This document shows, one piece after another, positions 44,902-53,693 of a stretch of 64,000 bases of DNA. Within the stretch, counting starts at the first letter, position 1, and every line of letters starts with the position of its first letter. Position numbers and translations under genes: made by a program. The DNA is from Paenibacillus andongensis (GTDB lineage: Bacteria > Bacillota > Bacilli > Paenibacillales > NBRC-103111): contig NZ_CP104467.1 in assembly GCF_025369935.1 (NCBI RefSeq), forward strand, positions 4,719,001-4,783,000, read 5' to 3'. The notes below the pieces were generated by a model that did no database searches, had not been told where the DNA came from, and was given only the letters and a program-made list of their open reading frames with translations.

Positions 44902-46572
44902 TTACCTCCCGCTTAAAATCGATGTTTCCGAATATTTCTCGTAGACTTGCGCTACAGTTTCCTTCAAATATTGAACGATGTCATGTACATGTTTGGTCTC
45001 CGTATAAGGGGAGATTACAAAAATCTTTGTCGCGTATAGAGCAACAGAACAATCATCCTTCGTTTGAACGAGCAGATGCTTTTTGGTATCACCAAAAAAT
45101 ATACGGTCGCGATGATTCCCTAACATTTCGAACAAACGCTCGTTAAATTTATTATTCCGTTCAATTTCCTTAACCGTGCATGTACCCGAAATTTCTTCCT
45201 GAAAATGTGGGCTTTCTTCCGGATATATACGAAAAAGTGTCATAATGCCAGGGTTGTCGTTATTAACGATTTCAGCTTGCGGAATTTCTTGGCGCAGCGC
45301 TTCCCTGAAAGCAAGATTAACCTCAACGAACTGGGCTAGCAATTGCTGATACCCTTGAATGCCGAATGCAAGCAATGCGCTGTATATACTGATGGAGCTA
45401 GCCATGCGCGAACACTCCAACGTATATCCGGTATGATACTGACCGTATCCCCGATGTCCTACATAGGGGGTTTCATCCGAATGCAGATCCATTAGTGTTA
45501 AATCGGCGGCATCCTTGACCAGGAACAGACTAGTCAGGTAAGGGGTTTGCCCTAGCTTTTGAAAATCAAAACAAAGCGAGTCGGCCAAATGCAAATGCCT
45601 CATCTTGCTTTGGATAGCCATTAAAGCCTGAGCGACATCTTTCTTAAATTCGAGTGGATTGGCGTTGAAATCATAGTCATTAAAGAATGCAAAGAAGCCA
45701 CCTAATGCAGAGTCTGCATGAATATGCGGTCTATGTAACCCATGGTGAACGGCTAGCTTGTCAGACACAGCATAAATTTGTTCCAAATCGTCAATCCCCA
45801 TGGCATCCGTCGTTCCTGTCGTAGCTACAATGTAAATCGGGATCCCACCCCGTGCGATCACTTCTTCCATTTTCACTCTGAGATCATTCACATCCATGGA
45901 GCTGTCTGCATTCGTGCGAACTCTGACCAATTTATCGCTCCCAATGCCTACTGCCTCCATAGATTTAAACAAGCTGTAGTGAGCGGCATCGGAACAAAAA
46001 GCATACAAGTTATCGGGAACACCTTTTTGCAAGGCGTCCGGAACGAATTTGGCGATCGCTATCCGGAGTCCTGAGAATACAGCTCCTTGTCCGCCCCACG
46101 TCGTATACCCGCCGCTTTTCAGCGCATCATAGCTTATTAATTTGGACATCATGCTGATTACCCTAACTTCCGCTTCAGCTCCGGCTGGGCCGTATACATC
46201 CCATAAATTGTTGCCGTTAACCAAGAACGCCGCAATCATGCCCATAATACCCGGGATGCTAGCCATCGGTAAAATATTCGTCAAGAAATTTTTCGTATGA
46301 TAGGGATGATCATGCAGCAATTTCAATAACTCTGTATTAACTTCCTCTAGGGGGACACTGCCATTAGGGATGGAGCTATCTCGAATAAGATTGTTATAGA
46401 AAGTCCCTGTTCGATTTTTCTCGCCTTTAAGATTGACGCCGTCCGGATTTTTGAGATCATCCACTCCTGTTACTAATTGTTCAATGAGCCGCAAAACCAG
46501 TTGACGCGTTTGTTGGTTTCCATCCTCACTGGGGAATAATTGCTGAACATTCGTAAGTCTTTTCTCTCTCAT
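44902..46572 (-). CDS. group II PLP-dependent amino-acid decarboxylase-like protein
   Basis: 556-aa fold-type-I PLP enzyme of the glutamate/aspartate/aromatic amino-acid decarboxylase group. PLP-binding elements are His198 (AAHYS), TTGTTDAMGID, Asp287 in HIHADSALGG, and the Schiff-base Lys339 in FDFQKLGQTPY. In most relatives the residue before this Lys is His; here it is Gln338. The substrate cannot be read; glutamate, aspartate and aromatic or branched amino acids are all possible. It follows a c-di-GMP-I riboswitch and is coupled to a chemoreceptor gene. AGGAGAG lies 6 nt before the ATG. Confidence 0.87.
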   Translation of the reverse strand: MREKRLTNVQQLFPSEDGNQQTRQLVLRLIEQLVTGVDDLKNPDGVNLKGEKNRTGTFYNNLIRDSSIPNGSVPLEEVNTELLKLLHDHPYHTKNFLTNILPMASIPGIMGMIAAFLVNGNNLWDVYGPAGAEAEVRVISMMSKLISYDALKSGGYTTWGGQGAVFSGLRIAIAKFVPDALQKGVPDNLYAFCSDAAHYSLFKSMEAVGIGSDKLVRVRTNADSSMDVNDLRVKMEEVIARGGIPIYIVATTGTTDAMGIDDLEQIYAVSDKLAVHHGLHRPHIHADSALGGFFAFFNDYDFNANPLEFKKDVAQALMAIQSKMRHLHLADSLCFDFQKLGQTPYLTSLFLVKDAADLTLMDLHSDETPYVGHRGYGQYHTGYTLECSRMASSISIYSALLAFGIQGYQQLLAQFVEVNLAFREALRQEIPQAEIVNNDNPGIMTLFRIYPEESPHFQEEISGTCTVKEIERNNKFNERLFEMLGNHRDRIFFGDTKKHLLVQTKDDCSVALYATKIFVISPYTETKHVHDIVQYLKETVAQVYEKYSETSILSGR

Positions 46573-46616
46573 TATTTTCTCTCCTATCGATAGAATTGCT
46601 TGAAGAAAATGTTCAC

Positions 46617-46657
46617 AAAAAAAAGGAGAAACACAGGCATAAATGCCCTATTCCACC
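46617..46657 (-). terminator. expression-platform terminator of the second c-di-GMP riboswitch
   Basis: On the minus strand GGTGGAA (46651-46657) pairs with TTTCTCC (46625-46631) with one mismatch, and an inner GGGCA/TGCCT stem extends it. Eight T follow (46617-46624). Confidence 0.8.
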
Positions 46658-46670
46658 AATTGCTACAATG

Positions 46671-46753
46671 CAACTGGCTGACATATCCTTGTTGGATGTA
46701 GTCCCTCTAGTTTTGCGTCCCTATTTTTCAATAGGTTTGCCATTATTAAGTTG
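46671..46753 (-). promoter_or_regulatory. cyclic-di-GMP-I (GEMM-I) riboswitch, second copy
   Basis: On the minus strand the core GGCAAACC is followed by the P2 stem CCTATT-GAAA-AATAGG, then GGACGCAAAACTAGAGGGAC, a P3 with ATCC/GGAT, and TATGTCAGCCAG. P1 is CAACT (46749-46753) with AGTTG (46671-46675). This is the GEMM-I consensus. A terminator follows within 20 nt, so control is by transcription termination. The direction of response (on or off) cannot be fixed by eye. Confidence 0.9.
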
Positions 46754-46813
46754 TAGGTGAAAATTCCCATCTTCGACAATAATCGACAGCAAAACTTTAC
46801 AATTTTATACATT

Positions 46814-46842
46814 AGTATAGTATAGTAAACTAAATAAAACAA
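46814..46842 (-). promoter_or_regulatory. candidate promoter of the second riboswitch leader
   Basis: TATACT (46814-46819) as -10 and TTGTTT (46837-46842) as -35, 17 nt apart on the minus strand. The -35 is weak. Confidence 0.45.
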
Positions 46843-47025
46843 CACAATTTTCCATTATTGTTTGTAAAGTTATTATATTGTAACTAAATTGCTTTTTTAA
46901 CATAATTCAAATCAATGGTAAAATAGTATCAACATTCTCTTTTCAAGACAGTTATACCAGTCAAATTATGCAATAAACCGATAGAATCTTCCGGCATCTT
47001 TCTAGGACTATTATCATGCATATAC

Positions 47026-47073
47026 AAAAAAAAGCTTCGTCACGACTTCCTAACAAGGAGTCCGACAAAGCTT
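47026..47073 (-). terminator. terminator of the ABC exporter operon
   Basis: AAGCTT-x-GTC-xx-GACT (47032-47047) pairs with AGTC-x-GAC-x-AAGCTT on the other arm; eight T follow on the minus strand. Confidence 0.85.
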
Positions 47074-47103
47074 ATTTCAACCCTCAATTGCTGCGCATTC
47101 ATG

Positions 47104-48906
47104 CTAAGAAATGGTTTGTGCAGAATCCATATTCCCTTGTGAATGCAGATATAACTGCTCGTAATAGCCACGGAGCGCAAGTAATTGAGCGTGATTCCCT
47201 TCTTCAACAATTTTCCCATGACTCATCACAATGATGCGGTTAGCATGCATAATGGTCGAGATGCGATGCGCGATGACAAGTGTCGTTCTTCCTTCAGCAA
47301 CGACCTGCAGCGCAGATTGAATCAACTGCTCCGTTTGGGAGTCCAAATTCGCTGTCGCTTCATCAAGAATCAGTACTTTCGGCTTGAATACGATAATTCG
47401 CGCGAATGAGATCAGCTGTCTCTCTCCTGCGGAAAGCCCGCTTCCTCTCTCGGATATGCGTGTTTCATAACCATCCTTCATTCGTGAAATAAGATTGTCT
47501 GCCCCAACCATCCGGCATGCCTCAATTACTTCCTCACGCGTTATGCTTTCATCGAACATCCGCACATTATCCAGAATACTGCCTGCGTATAAGTACGGTT
47601 CCTGCTGTACAAGTCCTACCATTCGGTGTAAATCAGCCTGCGGGATATCCCGCAGATCCGTGCCATCAATGCGAATACTTCCTTCCTGCACATCATAAAA
47701 GCGGCAAAGCAAACTAATCAGCGAGCTTTTACCAGCGCCCGTCGTCCCAACAATACCGATCATTTCGCCCGGCTCAATATGAAGCTCTAAATCCTCGATA
47801 ACTGCTGTATCTTTCAAATAACCAAAATGCACATGATTGAAATGTATGTCCCCCTTCACATCGGACAACGAAAGCGGCGACACGCCTTCCTTATCTTTTA
47901 CTTCCGGTTGAATAGAGAAGATATTCCAAATTCGATTGACAGATACCGTCGTAGATTGAAGAGTATTCCACTGCTGCGTAATGTTATTAATCGGTTGAAA
48001 AAACTGCCGGATATACGTTATAAAAGCATACAATACACCGAATTCAATCGTTTTATCAAAAACGGCCATACCGCCAATCCAAGTGATAAAGGCTACCGAT
48101 AAATTTCCCAAAATATCAAAGGAGCGATTGAACAAAACATTGGTTCGAATTTCTCTCAAATTAGCACGAAAATACCCTAGATTTTTCTCCGTAAAGCGAT
48201 TCATCTGTTCCTTCTCTTGATGAAAAGCCTGAATGAGATGCATCCCAGATAAATTCTCAGCGGCAAAAGCAACCATTTGAGACAGCTGCGTCCTCGAGAG
48301 CTGATACGTTTTGCGCATATATCTGCGAAAACTGACCGCTATGAGAAGAATGATTGGGATCACGATCATACTGTACAGCGTTAGCTGAGGGTCTAGATGG
48401 TACATCAGCACGATGATGAATACGAGCGTCATACTATCGCGTACCAGGCTAAGAAGAACCTGCGTAAAAAACTGATTCAGCGTTTCCGTGTCACTAGAAA
48501 CATGCGTAATCAGGCTGCCGCTTGGCGTCCGGTCATAATAAGACATCGACTGCTTAAAGATGTGTTCGAATAAATCCTTGCGAATTTTGGCGACGATGCT
48601 TTGCCCGGCAAACTGCAATAAATTGTTCTGCAAATAACTGAAAAATAAACTGCTGATAGACAGACCTGCATAAAACAAGCATATGAGCAGCAGTGAGCGA
48701 TAATCATTTTTCCCAATCATCAAATTATCATCAATCGCGATTTTAACCAGATAAGGCTGAAGCAAGTCCGCAGCTATCCCCAGTAACGCGCAAAATAAAA
48801 CAGCTGCAAAGGTGAACCTGTGCGGTTTGGCATAAGCAGATAAAGCACGAAAAGAAGATCGCGTCTTCTGCCGCTCCTCACTGCTTTTGTTGCTCCGTAT
48901 GGGCAT
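47104..48906 (-). CDS. yheH: ABC multidrug exporter half, canonical subunit (YheH/BmrD-like)
   Basis: 600-aa fused membrane-ATPase half-transporter, second gene of a heterodimer. Six helices (about 20-310) precede an ATPase with Walker A GTTGAGKSS, signature LSAGERQ, and Walker B VLILDEATANLD with the catalytic Glu intact. The ATG at 48906 follows GGGAGGTAGCGACG; a longer frame from 48963 includes it. It overlaps the partner gene by 29 nt. In B. subtilis the homologous pair exports drugs and is linked to spore physiology. Confidence 0.9.
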   Translation of the reverse strand: MPIRSNKSSEERQKTRSSFRALSAYAKPHRFTFAAVLFCALLGIAADLLQPYLVKIAIDDNLMIGKNDYRSLLLICLFYAGLSISSLFFSYLQNNLLQFAGQSIVAKIRKDLFEHIFKQSMSYYDRTPSGSLITHVSSDTETLNQFFTQVLLSLVRDSMTLVFIIVLMYHLDPQLTLYSMIVIPIILLIAVSFRRYMRKTYQLSRTQLSQMVAFAAENLSGMHLIQAFHQEKEQMNRFTEKNLGYFRANLREIRTNVLFNRSFDILGNLSVAFITWIGGMAVFDKTIEFGVLYAFITYIRQFFQPINNITQQWNTLQSTTVSVNRIWNIFSIQPEVKDKEGVSPLSLSDVKGDIHFNHVHFGYLKDTAVIEDLELHIEPGEMIGIVGTTGAGKSSLISLLCRFYDVQEGSIRIDGTDLRDIPQADLHRMVGLVQQEPYLYAGSILDNVRMFDESITREEVIEACRMVGADNLISRMKDGYETRISERGSGLSAGERQLISFARIIVFKPKVLILDEATANLDSQTEQLIQSALQVVAEGRTTLVIAHRISTIMHANRIIVMSHGKIVEEGNHAQLLALRGYYEQLYLHSQGNMDSAQTIS

Positions 48907-50644
48907 CGTCGCTACCTCCCTCTTGTATCGCATGAAGCTCGGCGTACAATCCTTCTTGCGCAATTAGCTCTTCGTGCGTACCGCGCTGCACAATCCTGCC
49001 TTCATGAAGCACGATAATCTCATCCGTATGCTTCAGTGCGGAGATCCGATGAGCAATCCAAATGGTCGTTTTGTTCGATCTCTCTTTACGAATTGTATCG
49101 ATAATATGCCTCTCCGTTACAGAGTCTACAGCGCTTACACTATCATCTAAAATCATCAAAGGAGAATCCTTAATGATCCCTCTGGCTAAGCTTGTTCGTT
49201 GACGCTGCCCACCCGATAAGGTGACACCGCGCTCACCCAGCTTCGTCTCAAACTTTTCAGGAAATGACGTTATGCTGGAGAGGATTTGCGCTTTTTTGGC
49301 AGCCCGCTCAACCTGTTCTAAGGGTGATTCTCTTTTATAAAAGGCGATGTTATCCCGAATGGTCGTGCTAAACAAGAAACCCTCTTGAGGAACGTAAGCG
49401 ATTTGATTACGCAGGCTTTCTAATGTCACATCGCGAATATCCGTATCCCCGATCCATACCGTTCCCTCCGGCGGGTCGTATATTCTAAGCATCAGCTTCA
49501 CCAAGGTCGATTTGCCACTGCCTGTTTTCCCGATAATGCCAATGGATTTACCTGGTTCAATCGTTAATGTAATGTCATGAAGCACTTCGTCTTCGTCATC
49601 TGGATAAGCAAAGGACAAATGTTCAATCCGAATTCCTTCGTGATCGAGATCGGATATTTGCGCAAGCTCCTTTTGCACAATTTCGGATTTCAAATCGAGC
49701 AGCTCATTCATTCGTTCAAGCGAAGCTCGAGAACGCTGCATGGCATTAATGACGCGGCCAATTTGCTGTAAAGGGTTTACCATCATCCGTATGTATAGCG
49801 TTAATTCAACGAAATTGCCGATCGTAATCCTCCCTTGAATGGTCAAATAGCCCCCAAAAGCAATCGCGATGATCAGCGATATTGCGCCCAGAAACGGAAT
49901 AAGTGCTTCAAATAAGGATGATAGCCGAACGAGCCTCAATTGGTTGTCACGAATCCGATCTACCGTTTCACTGAACCTACGAACCATGATCGGTTCCACC
50001 GCAAATTTCTTGGCTACCCGGATACCGCCGAATTGCTCCTCGGCCGACTCCGTCATTTTACCTAATGCTTCTTGTACCTGTAAGGAATGCTTTTTAATAA
50101 TAGGCTGAAATCGAACAGTTAGAACTGGAATAAGCAATAAGGGCAATATGCAGATGAGAATTAAATAGAGCGGGATCGAACTGAACAGCATCATAAGAAT
50201 GACAGCCGTGATCAAAATCGCAGAGTTTACCACATGGTTAATCCCCATGGAGATCGATTCTCGAATGACAGTGACATCATTCATCACGTAACTCAGCAGC
50301 TTACCAACGCCGTTTTTCGAGTAAAATGTTGCGCCCAGCTGTGTGAAATGGTTAAACAAGCGGTTTCTTGAAACAAACTCGAAGCGTCTTCCATTACGCA
50401 TGATCATGTACTGACCAATCGCTGTTAAAACACCGAATGTAACACCGATCATTAGCAGTTTTAGACTGTAGTCAATAATAAGAGATTTGCTCAAACGTTC
50501 TTGCTGCAGCTGATCTGTAAATATGCCTAACAGTTTGGGGTAGTAAGAGTGAACAATGTTACCTAAAGAAATGGACAATGCGGCTACAACGTACAACGGC
50601 CATTTCTCTTTGAAGAAATCAACCAATAACCGTGTAGACTTCAA
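48878..50644 (-). CDS. yheI: ABC multidrug exporter half, degenerate-site subunit (YheI/BmrC-like)
   Basis: 588-aa half-transporter, first gene of the heterodimer. Walker A is GKTGSGKST and the signature LSGGQRQR, but the Walker B is MILDDSVSAVD, with Asp in place of the catalytic Glu. That asymmetric site is the hallmark of heterodimeric exporters such as BmrCD. The frame opens at 50716, but TTG at 50644, 8 nt after AGGAAGTG, starts at the natural N-terminus (KSTRLLVDFF). Confidence 0.9.
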   Translation of the reverse strand: MKSTRLLVDFFKEKWPLYVVAALSISLGNIVHSYYPKLLGIFTDQLQQERLSKSLIIDYSLKLLMIGVTFGVLTAIGQYMIMRNGRRFEFVSRNRLFNHFTQLGATFYSKNGVGKLLSYVMNDVTVIRESISMGINHVVNSAILITAVILMMLFSSIPLYLILICILPLLLIPVLTVRFQPIIKKHSLQVQEALGKMTESAEEQFGGIRVAKKFAVEPIMVRRFSETVDRIRDNQLRLVRLSSLFEALIPFLGAISLIIAIAFGGYLTIQGRITIGNFVELTLYIRMMVNPLQQIGRVINAMQRSRASLERMNELLDLKSEIVQKELAQISDLDHEGIRIEHLSFAYPDDEDEVLHDITLTIEPGKSIGIIGKTGSGKSTLVKLMLRIYDPPEGTVWIGDTDIRDVTLESLRNQIAYVPQEGFLFSTTIRDNIAFYKRESPLEQVERAAKKAQILSSITSFPEKFETKLGERGVTLSGGQRQRTSLARGIIKDSPLMILDDSVSAVDSVTERHIIDTIRKERSNKTTIWIAHRISALKHTDEIIVLHEGRIVQRGTHEELIAQEGLYAELHAIQEGGSDDAHTEQQKQ

Positions 50645-50828
50645 AACGACATCACTTCCTACTACAAGTTTGTCTAGCAAATGAGGTATTCCCGATCCAT
50701 TGCAACATGCGGTCATGTATTCCCTTACAGTATACGCCTATTCACATGTACTTCCTATATCAGATATTGACGTTATAATAAGAGAAGTTGTCTTAAGTTT
50801 ACAATTTAGCCTGGAGAGGAGTAAGATC

Positions 50829-51035
50829 ATGGACTTTATTTTGGATCGTATCGATAATAAAATCGAGTTTTTTCAAGCTTATGATATGAAGACGCTGGAA
50901 CGGCAAATCAACGAGCAAATCGATAACAACAAAGCTTTATTGCTTGACGTCTTCGCGATTCAGCATCACATCGTGTTCGATCCGAACGCTGGTAAAATGC
51001 TGTACAGTGCGGTTGTGCATTTTAAGGTGAAGTAA
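50829..51035 (+). CDS. YrzA-like DUF2536 protein
   Basis: 68-aa protein of the DUF2536 (YrzA) family. It begins MDFILDRIDNKIEFFQAYD and ends YSAVVHFKVK, the two conserved ends of the family. Function unknown. The ATG at 50829 follows GAGAGGAG; longer frames upstream overlap the divergent ABC gene and are not needed. Followed by about 190 bp without features, then a terminator. Confidence 0.85.
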   Translation: MDFILDRIDNKIEFFQAYDMKTLERQINEQIDNNKALLLDVFAIQHHIVFDPNAGKMLYSAVVHFKVK

Positions 51036-51227
51036 TGAAGAATAGCCTGGGGTCTAGGCCTCAGGTCTCGTGGTGAACATACTAGCGCATCCATAATCCC
51101 TTAACACGCAAAAAGGTAGATTTTTCGATGAATAACGCATTCTAGTTCCTTTTGTTACTCTCGATGTTGTACTTTTTACAACAACTTGCTCTCTTATGCC
51201 TTGCCATGAACAGAAAAATTGGGATAG

Positions 51228-51273
51228 AAAAAACCTTCAACTCCACCTTATAAGTGGTGTTGAAGGTTTTTTT
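51228..51273. terminator. bidirectional terminator
   Basis: ACCTTCAAC-x-CCAC (from about 51232) pairs with GTGG-x-GTTGAAGGT (51254-51267), with runs of A and T outside. It separates the convergent yrzA and HPr-like genes. Confidence 0.9.
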
Positions 51274-51333
51274 GTTCCAAGTCTGGGATGCCTCACTTGG
51301 TGGTGCAATCGGAATTGCACTTGGGTGTTATGT

Positions 51334-51576
51334 CTAATCTTCGCTTAGCGGTAGCCCATGTTTATTAAATAGCTCCTCCATTGCATGTTTAGCCTCAGCT
51401 TCATCGGGCCCATGAATTTCGAGCTGGTAAACTTGGTTGCTGAATAGCGTTATACTCAGACCAAGAATGCTTTTCACATCAATGAAACGAGTCCCAACCT
51501 TGAGAACGATGCTCGATTTATATTGGTTAGCCAGCTGATTTATCTCTACGATTGCTTTTGTTTCCAAACCACCCAT
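51334..51576 (-). CDS. HPr-like protein lacking the active-site histidine
   Basis: 80-aa protein matching the PTS phosphocarrier HPr from about residue 12 onward. It keeps the regulatory Ser region VKSILGLSI (HPr Ser46, LKSIMGVMS) and the C-terminal DEAEAKHAMEELF helix. The first strand and the GIHARPA loop with His15 are absent; TTGGAGGAATTGCT directly precedes the ATG, so this is not a start error. It resembles Crh (which has Gln15) in losing phosphotransfer but keeping Ser46. A regulatory role is inferred. It follows the terC gene by 27 nt. Confidence 0.8.
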   Translation of the reverse strand: MGGLETKAIVEINQLANQYKSSIVLKVGTRFIDVKSILGLSITLFSNQVYQLEIHGPDEAEAKHAMEELFNKHGLPLSED

Positions 51577-51603
51577 AGCAATTCCTCCAAAACTATATTT
51601 TTA

Positions 51604-52296
51604 TTATCCTGCCAAATCTCCTTGAATGGACTCCTCTTTTTGCTTTTTTTGCATTAGCTTGCCTACAACGATTACTGCTACAGTAAGCAAAACAGGGAGA
51701 ACGAAATGCATCGCTGGATGCACCGATTCCATTTGGGAAGCGATTACTCTATCGCTCATGATCATTTCCCCCGATGTGTAGCCCAGTAAACCAACGCCAA
51801 GCACAACAATGATTGGAAAACGGTTCATTAACTTCATTAAAAGCTGACTTCCCCAAATGATCAAAGGAATACTGATGCCAAGTCCTAAAGCAATCAGCAG
51901 GAACTGACCGTTAGCCGCCCCGGCCACAGCGAGGACGTTGTCCAGACTCATTACCAGATCGGCGATAAGGATCGTTTTGATGGCTGCGCCAAGGTGCTGG
52001 CTGGAAGAAATATGATCTTCCGCTTCCTCATTTTTCATTAGCTTTAAGGCGATCCAGATCAGCATGATGCCGCCAATCACTTGTACGAATGGAATTTGGA
52101 GCATCCATACGGCAACAAAAGTAAGTACCACTCGAAGGACGATAGCTCCAAAGCTGCCGAAGAAGATCGCTTTTTTCTGCTGTTCTACAGGCAAATTCCG
52201 GCATGCCAAGGCGATAACTACCGCGTTATCGCCACTTAAGATGATGTTAATAATGATAATTTTAAATAATCCGAGTAAAAGCCATTCCAGTTCCAT
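51604..52296 (-). CDS. TerC-family membrane protein
   Basis: 230-aa membrane protein with about seven helices. The conserved acidic motifs are IILSGDNAVVIALA near the N-terminus and ADLVMSLDNVLAVAGAA in the middle. Bacillus members (YceF, YkoY-like) are tied to manganese export to secreted enzymes. AGGAAG lies upstream of the ATG. It probably forms an operon with the HPr-like gene. Confidence 0.9.
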   Translation of the reverse strand: MELEWLLLGLFKIIIINIILSGDNAVVIALACRNLPVEQQKKAIFFGSFGAIVLRVVLTFVAVWMLQIPFVQVIGGIMLIWIALKLMKNEEAEDHISSSQHLGAAIKTILIADLVMSLDNVLAVAGAANGQFLLIALGLGISIPLIIWGSQLLMKLMNRFPIIVVLGVGLLGYTSGEMIMSDRVIASQMESVHPAMHFVLPVLLTVAVIVVGKLMQKKQKEESIQGDLAG

Positions 52297-52302
52297 ATTA
52301 AA

Positions 52303-52672
52303 TTATACTTCCTTTCTAATTGTTTTCTGGGTGTACATTCCGGGCCGCTTGCTCTGATGTCCGAACTCACGGGGAATTCTTCTAGCCACTCCCGTTTCCA
52401 AAGCAGCCAAAATAACAGCTTCCCGTATCCGTCTGACGACCTTCTGATTAAATACGCTCGGAATGATATACAGCTTGTTCAACTCTTGAGGTGAGACAAC
52501 CGAGGCGATAGCCGCGGAAGCAGCTAGCTTCATTTCCTCATTGATGGTAGTCACTCGGCAATCCAGGGCAGCTCGGAAGTTACCCGGAAAGCATAGGACC
52601 TGCAATGAACCCGAAAGCAACATCTGGTGTATACACGCGAGATAGATCGTCCCGATTCTGAATCGGCACTTT
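52303..52672 (-). pseudogene. malic enzyme remnant with internal deletion
   Basis: Two separated pieces of an NAD-type malic enzyme are joined. In the frame right after the AEC stop, 52616-52669 encodes VPIQNRDDLSRVYTPDVA, the enzyme's N-terminal signature. In another frame, 52330-52590 encodes the C-terminal part (FPGNFRAALDCRVTTINEE, ETGVARRIP). The whole NAD-binding and catalytic middle, some 300 residues, is missing, and the frames differ. It adjoins an intact AEC (malate-permease-type) gene, so the original order was permease then malic enzyme. Confidence 0.85.
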
Positions 52673-52675
52673 AGG

Positions 52676-53599
52676 CTAAAATAATAGTTTCGATACATAC
52701 ACGACTACGGCAACAGTCAAGCTGCTGAACAAAGTAGAAAGCAGTACCACTTGAGCTGCGTATTCCGGGTGATTCCCGTATTCTAATGCAAATACCGCGC
52801 TGTTCCTTGAGGTGGGAAACGAGCTGGCGATAAACAATGCTTGTGCCGTTGTACCTTCTAAATGAAGCAGTAAAATTAAAATTAATGCTAGGATCGGGGA
52901 GACAACTAGTCTTCCAATCAGACTGAAGATAAGTACGCTGCTTAGCCTCCTAAACTGCAAGTAAGCACTCTGTGCACCTAGCGTCACTAATGCTATAGCA
53001 AGGAAGGCGTTAGATACATTTTGGAGTGGATGCCATATGAATGCCGGGATTGGAATCGCCAGAACATGCATCAGAAGCCCCAATACAAATGCATGTATCA
53101 TGGGATTTTTCAAAAGCTCCCGCAGCATCTTCTGCCCCTGATTATGAGCGGAAACGGCATTCGCCAATCCAAATGTGTTAGTTAACAAGTTTTGATAGAT
53201 GGTTACAATGACTTGAACAGACAAGCCGACCGGGTTCCCCTGAAACACGAGCTGTGACACCGGTAAACCGAAATTACCAGAGTTGCTAAGTACGACACTA
53301 TTCGAATAGCTAGAGGACAAACTTTTATCAAATTTAGCCAGCTTTGCTGTTCCTGCGCTCAACGCGATTAGAGCAATGCTTTGGAGAAGCAAAAAGCTAA
53401 CGATTTGCAGCAGCGTACTCCACTCCAGCTTACTTTGATAAATATTCGTAAACGAGACGGCTGGAAGTAAGAAATACGCATTGAGCTTAGACAGTGTATG
53501 CATATCAAAATGAAAAACACGATGCATAAAAGCCCCTGCTCCAATTAATAAAAATACAGGTACAATAACATTGAGTACGATAAGATAAAGTACATCCAT
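52676..53599 (-). CDS. AEC-family permease (auxin/malate carrier type)
   Basis: 307-aa membrane protein with about ten helices of the auxin-efflux-carrier family, which includes bacterial malate and malonate permeases. It shows VVLSNSGNFGLPVSQLVF and the C-terminal ASSFPTSRNSAVFALEYGN. GGAGTGAAATCTA precedes the ATG. The malic-enzyme remnant directly after its stop, and the TctCBA genes upstream, suggest a dicarboxylate substrate. Confidence 0.88.
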   Translation of the reverse strand: MDVLYLIVLNVIVPVFLLIGAGAFMHRVFHFDMHTLSKLNAYFLLPAVSFTNIYQSKLEWSTLLQIVSFLLLQSIALIALSAGTAKLAKFDKSLSSSYSNSVVLSNSGNFGLPVSQLVFQGNPVGLSVQVIVTIYQNLLTNTFGLANAVSAHNQGQKMLRELLKNPMIHAFVLGLLMHVLAIPIPAFIWHPLQNVSNAFLAIALVTLGAQSAYLQFRRLSSVLIFSLIGRLVVSPILALILILLLHLEGTTAQALFIASSFPTSRNSAVFALEYGNHPEYAAQVVLLSTLFSSLTVAVVVYVSKLLF

Positions 53600-53622
53600 T
53601 AGATTTCACTCCATGAAATGAA

Positions 53623-53686
53623 ACCCCTAGTCTACCGATAGAGGCTGATTGGCATCAGATCTCCACCCAGCAACATAGGGGCTTTC
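53623..53686 (-). terminator. possible terminator after tctA
   Basis: AAGCCCCTA and TAGGGGTTT arms are 45 nt apart on the minus strand with further internal pairing. The tail is only moderately T-rich. Confidence 0.45.
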
Positions 53687-53693
53687 GTCCAGC

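Larger units (their letters stand above)
46573..47103. other. intergenic stretch between decarboxylase and ABC operons
   Basis: 531 bp without a gene. It holds the second c-di-GMP riboswitch, its terminator and promoter (46617-46842), an AT-rich spacer (about 46845-47020) in which nothing is recognised, and the terminator of the ABC operon (47026-47073). Confidence 0.7.

Noticed and set aside
44902..46572. Decarboxylase as a PanP-type aspartate decarboxylase for pantothenate
   Set aside because: An intact panD lies at 33744, and the QK site and chemoreceptor context do not support a pantothenate role.
51302..51321. GTGCAAT/ATTGCAC inverted repeat after the HPr-like gene
   Set aside because: Short, no T run, and the neighbouring hairpin at 51228-51273 already explains termination.
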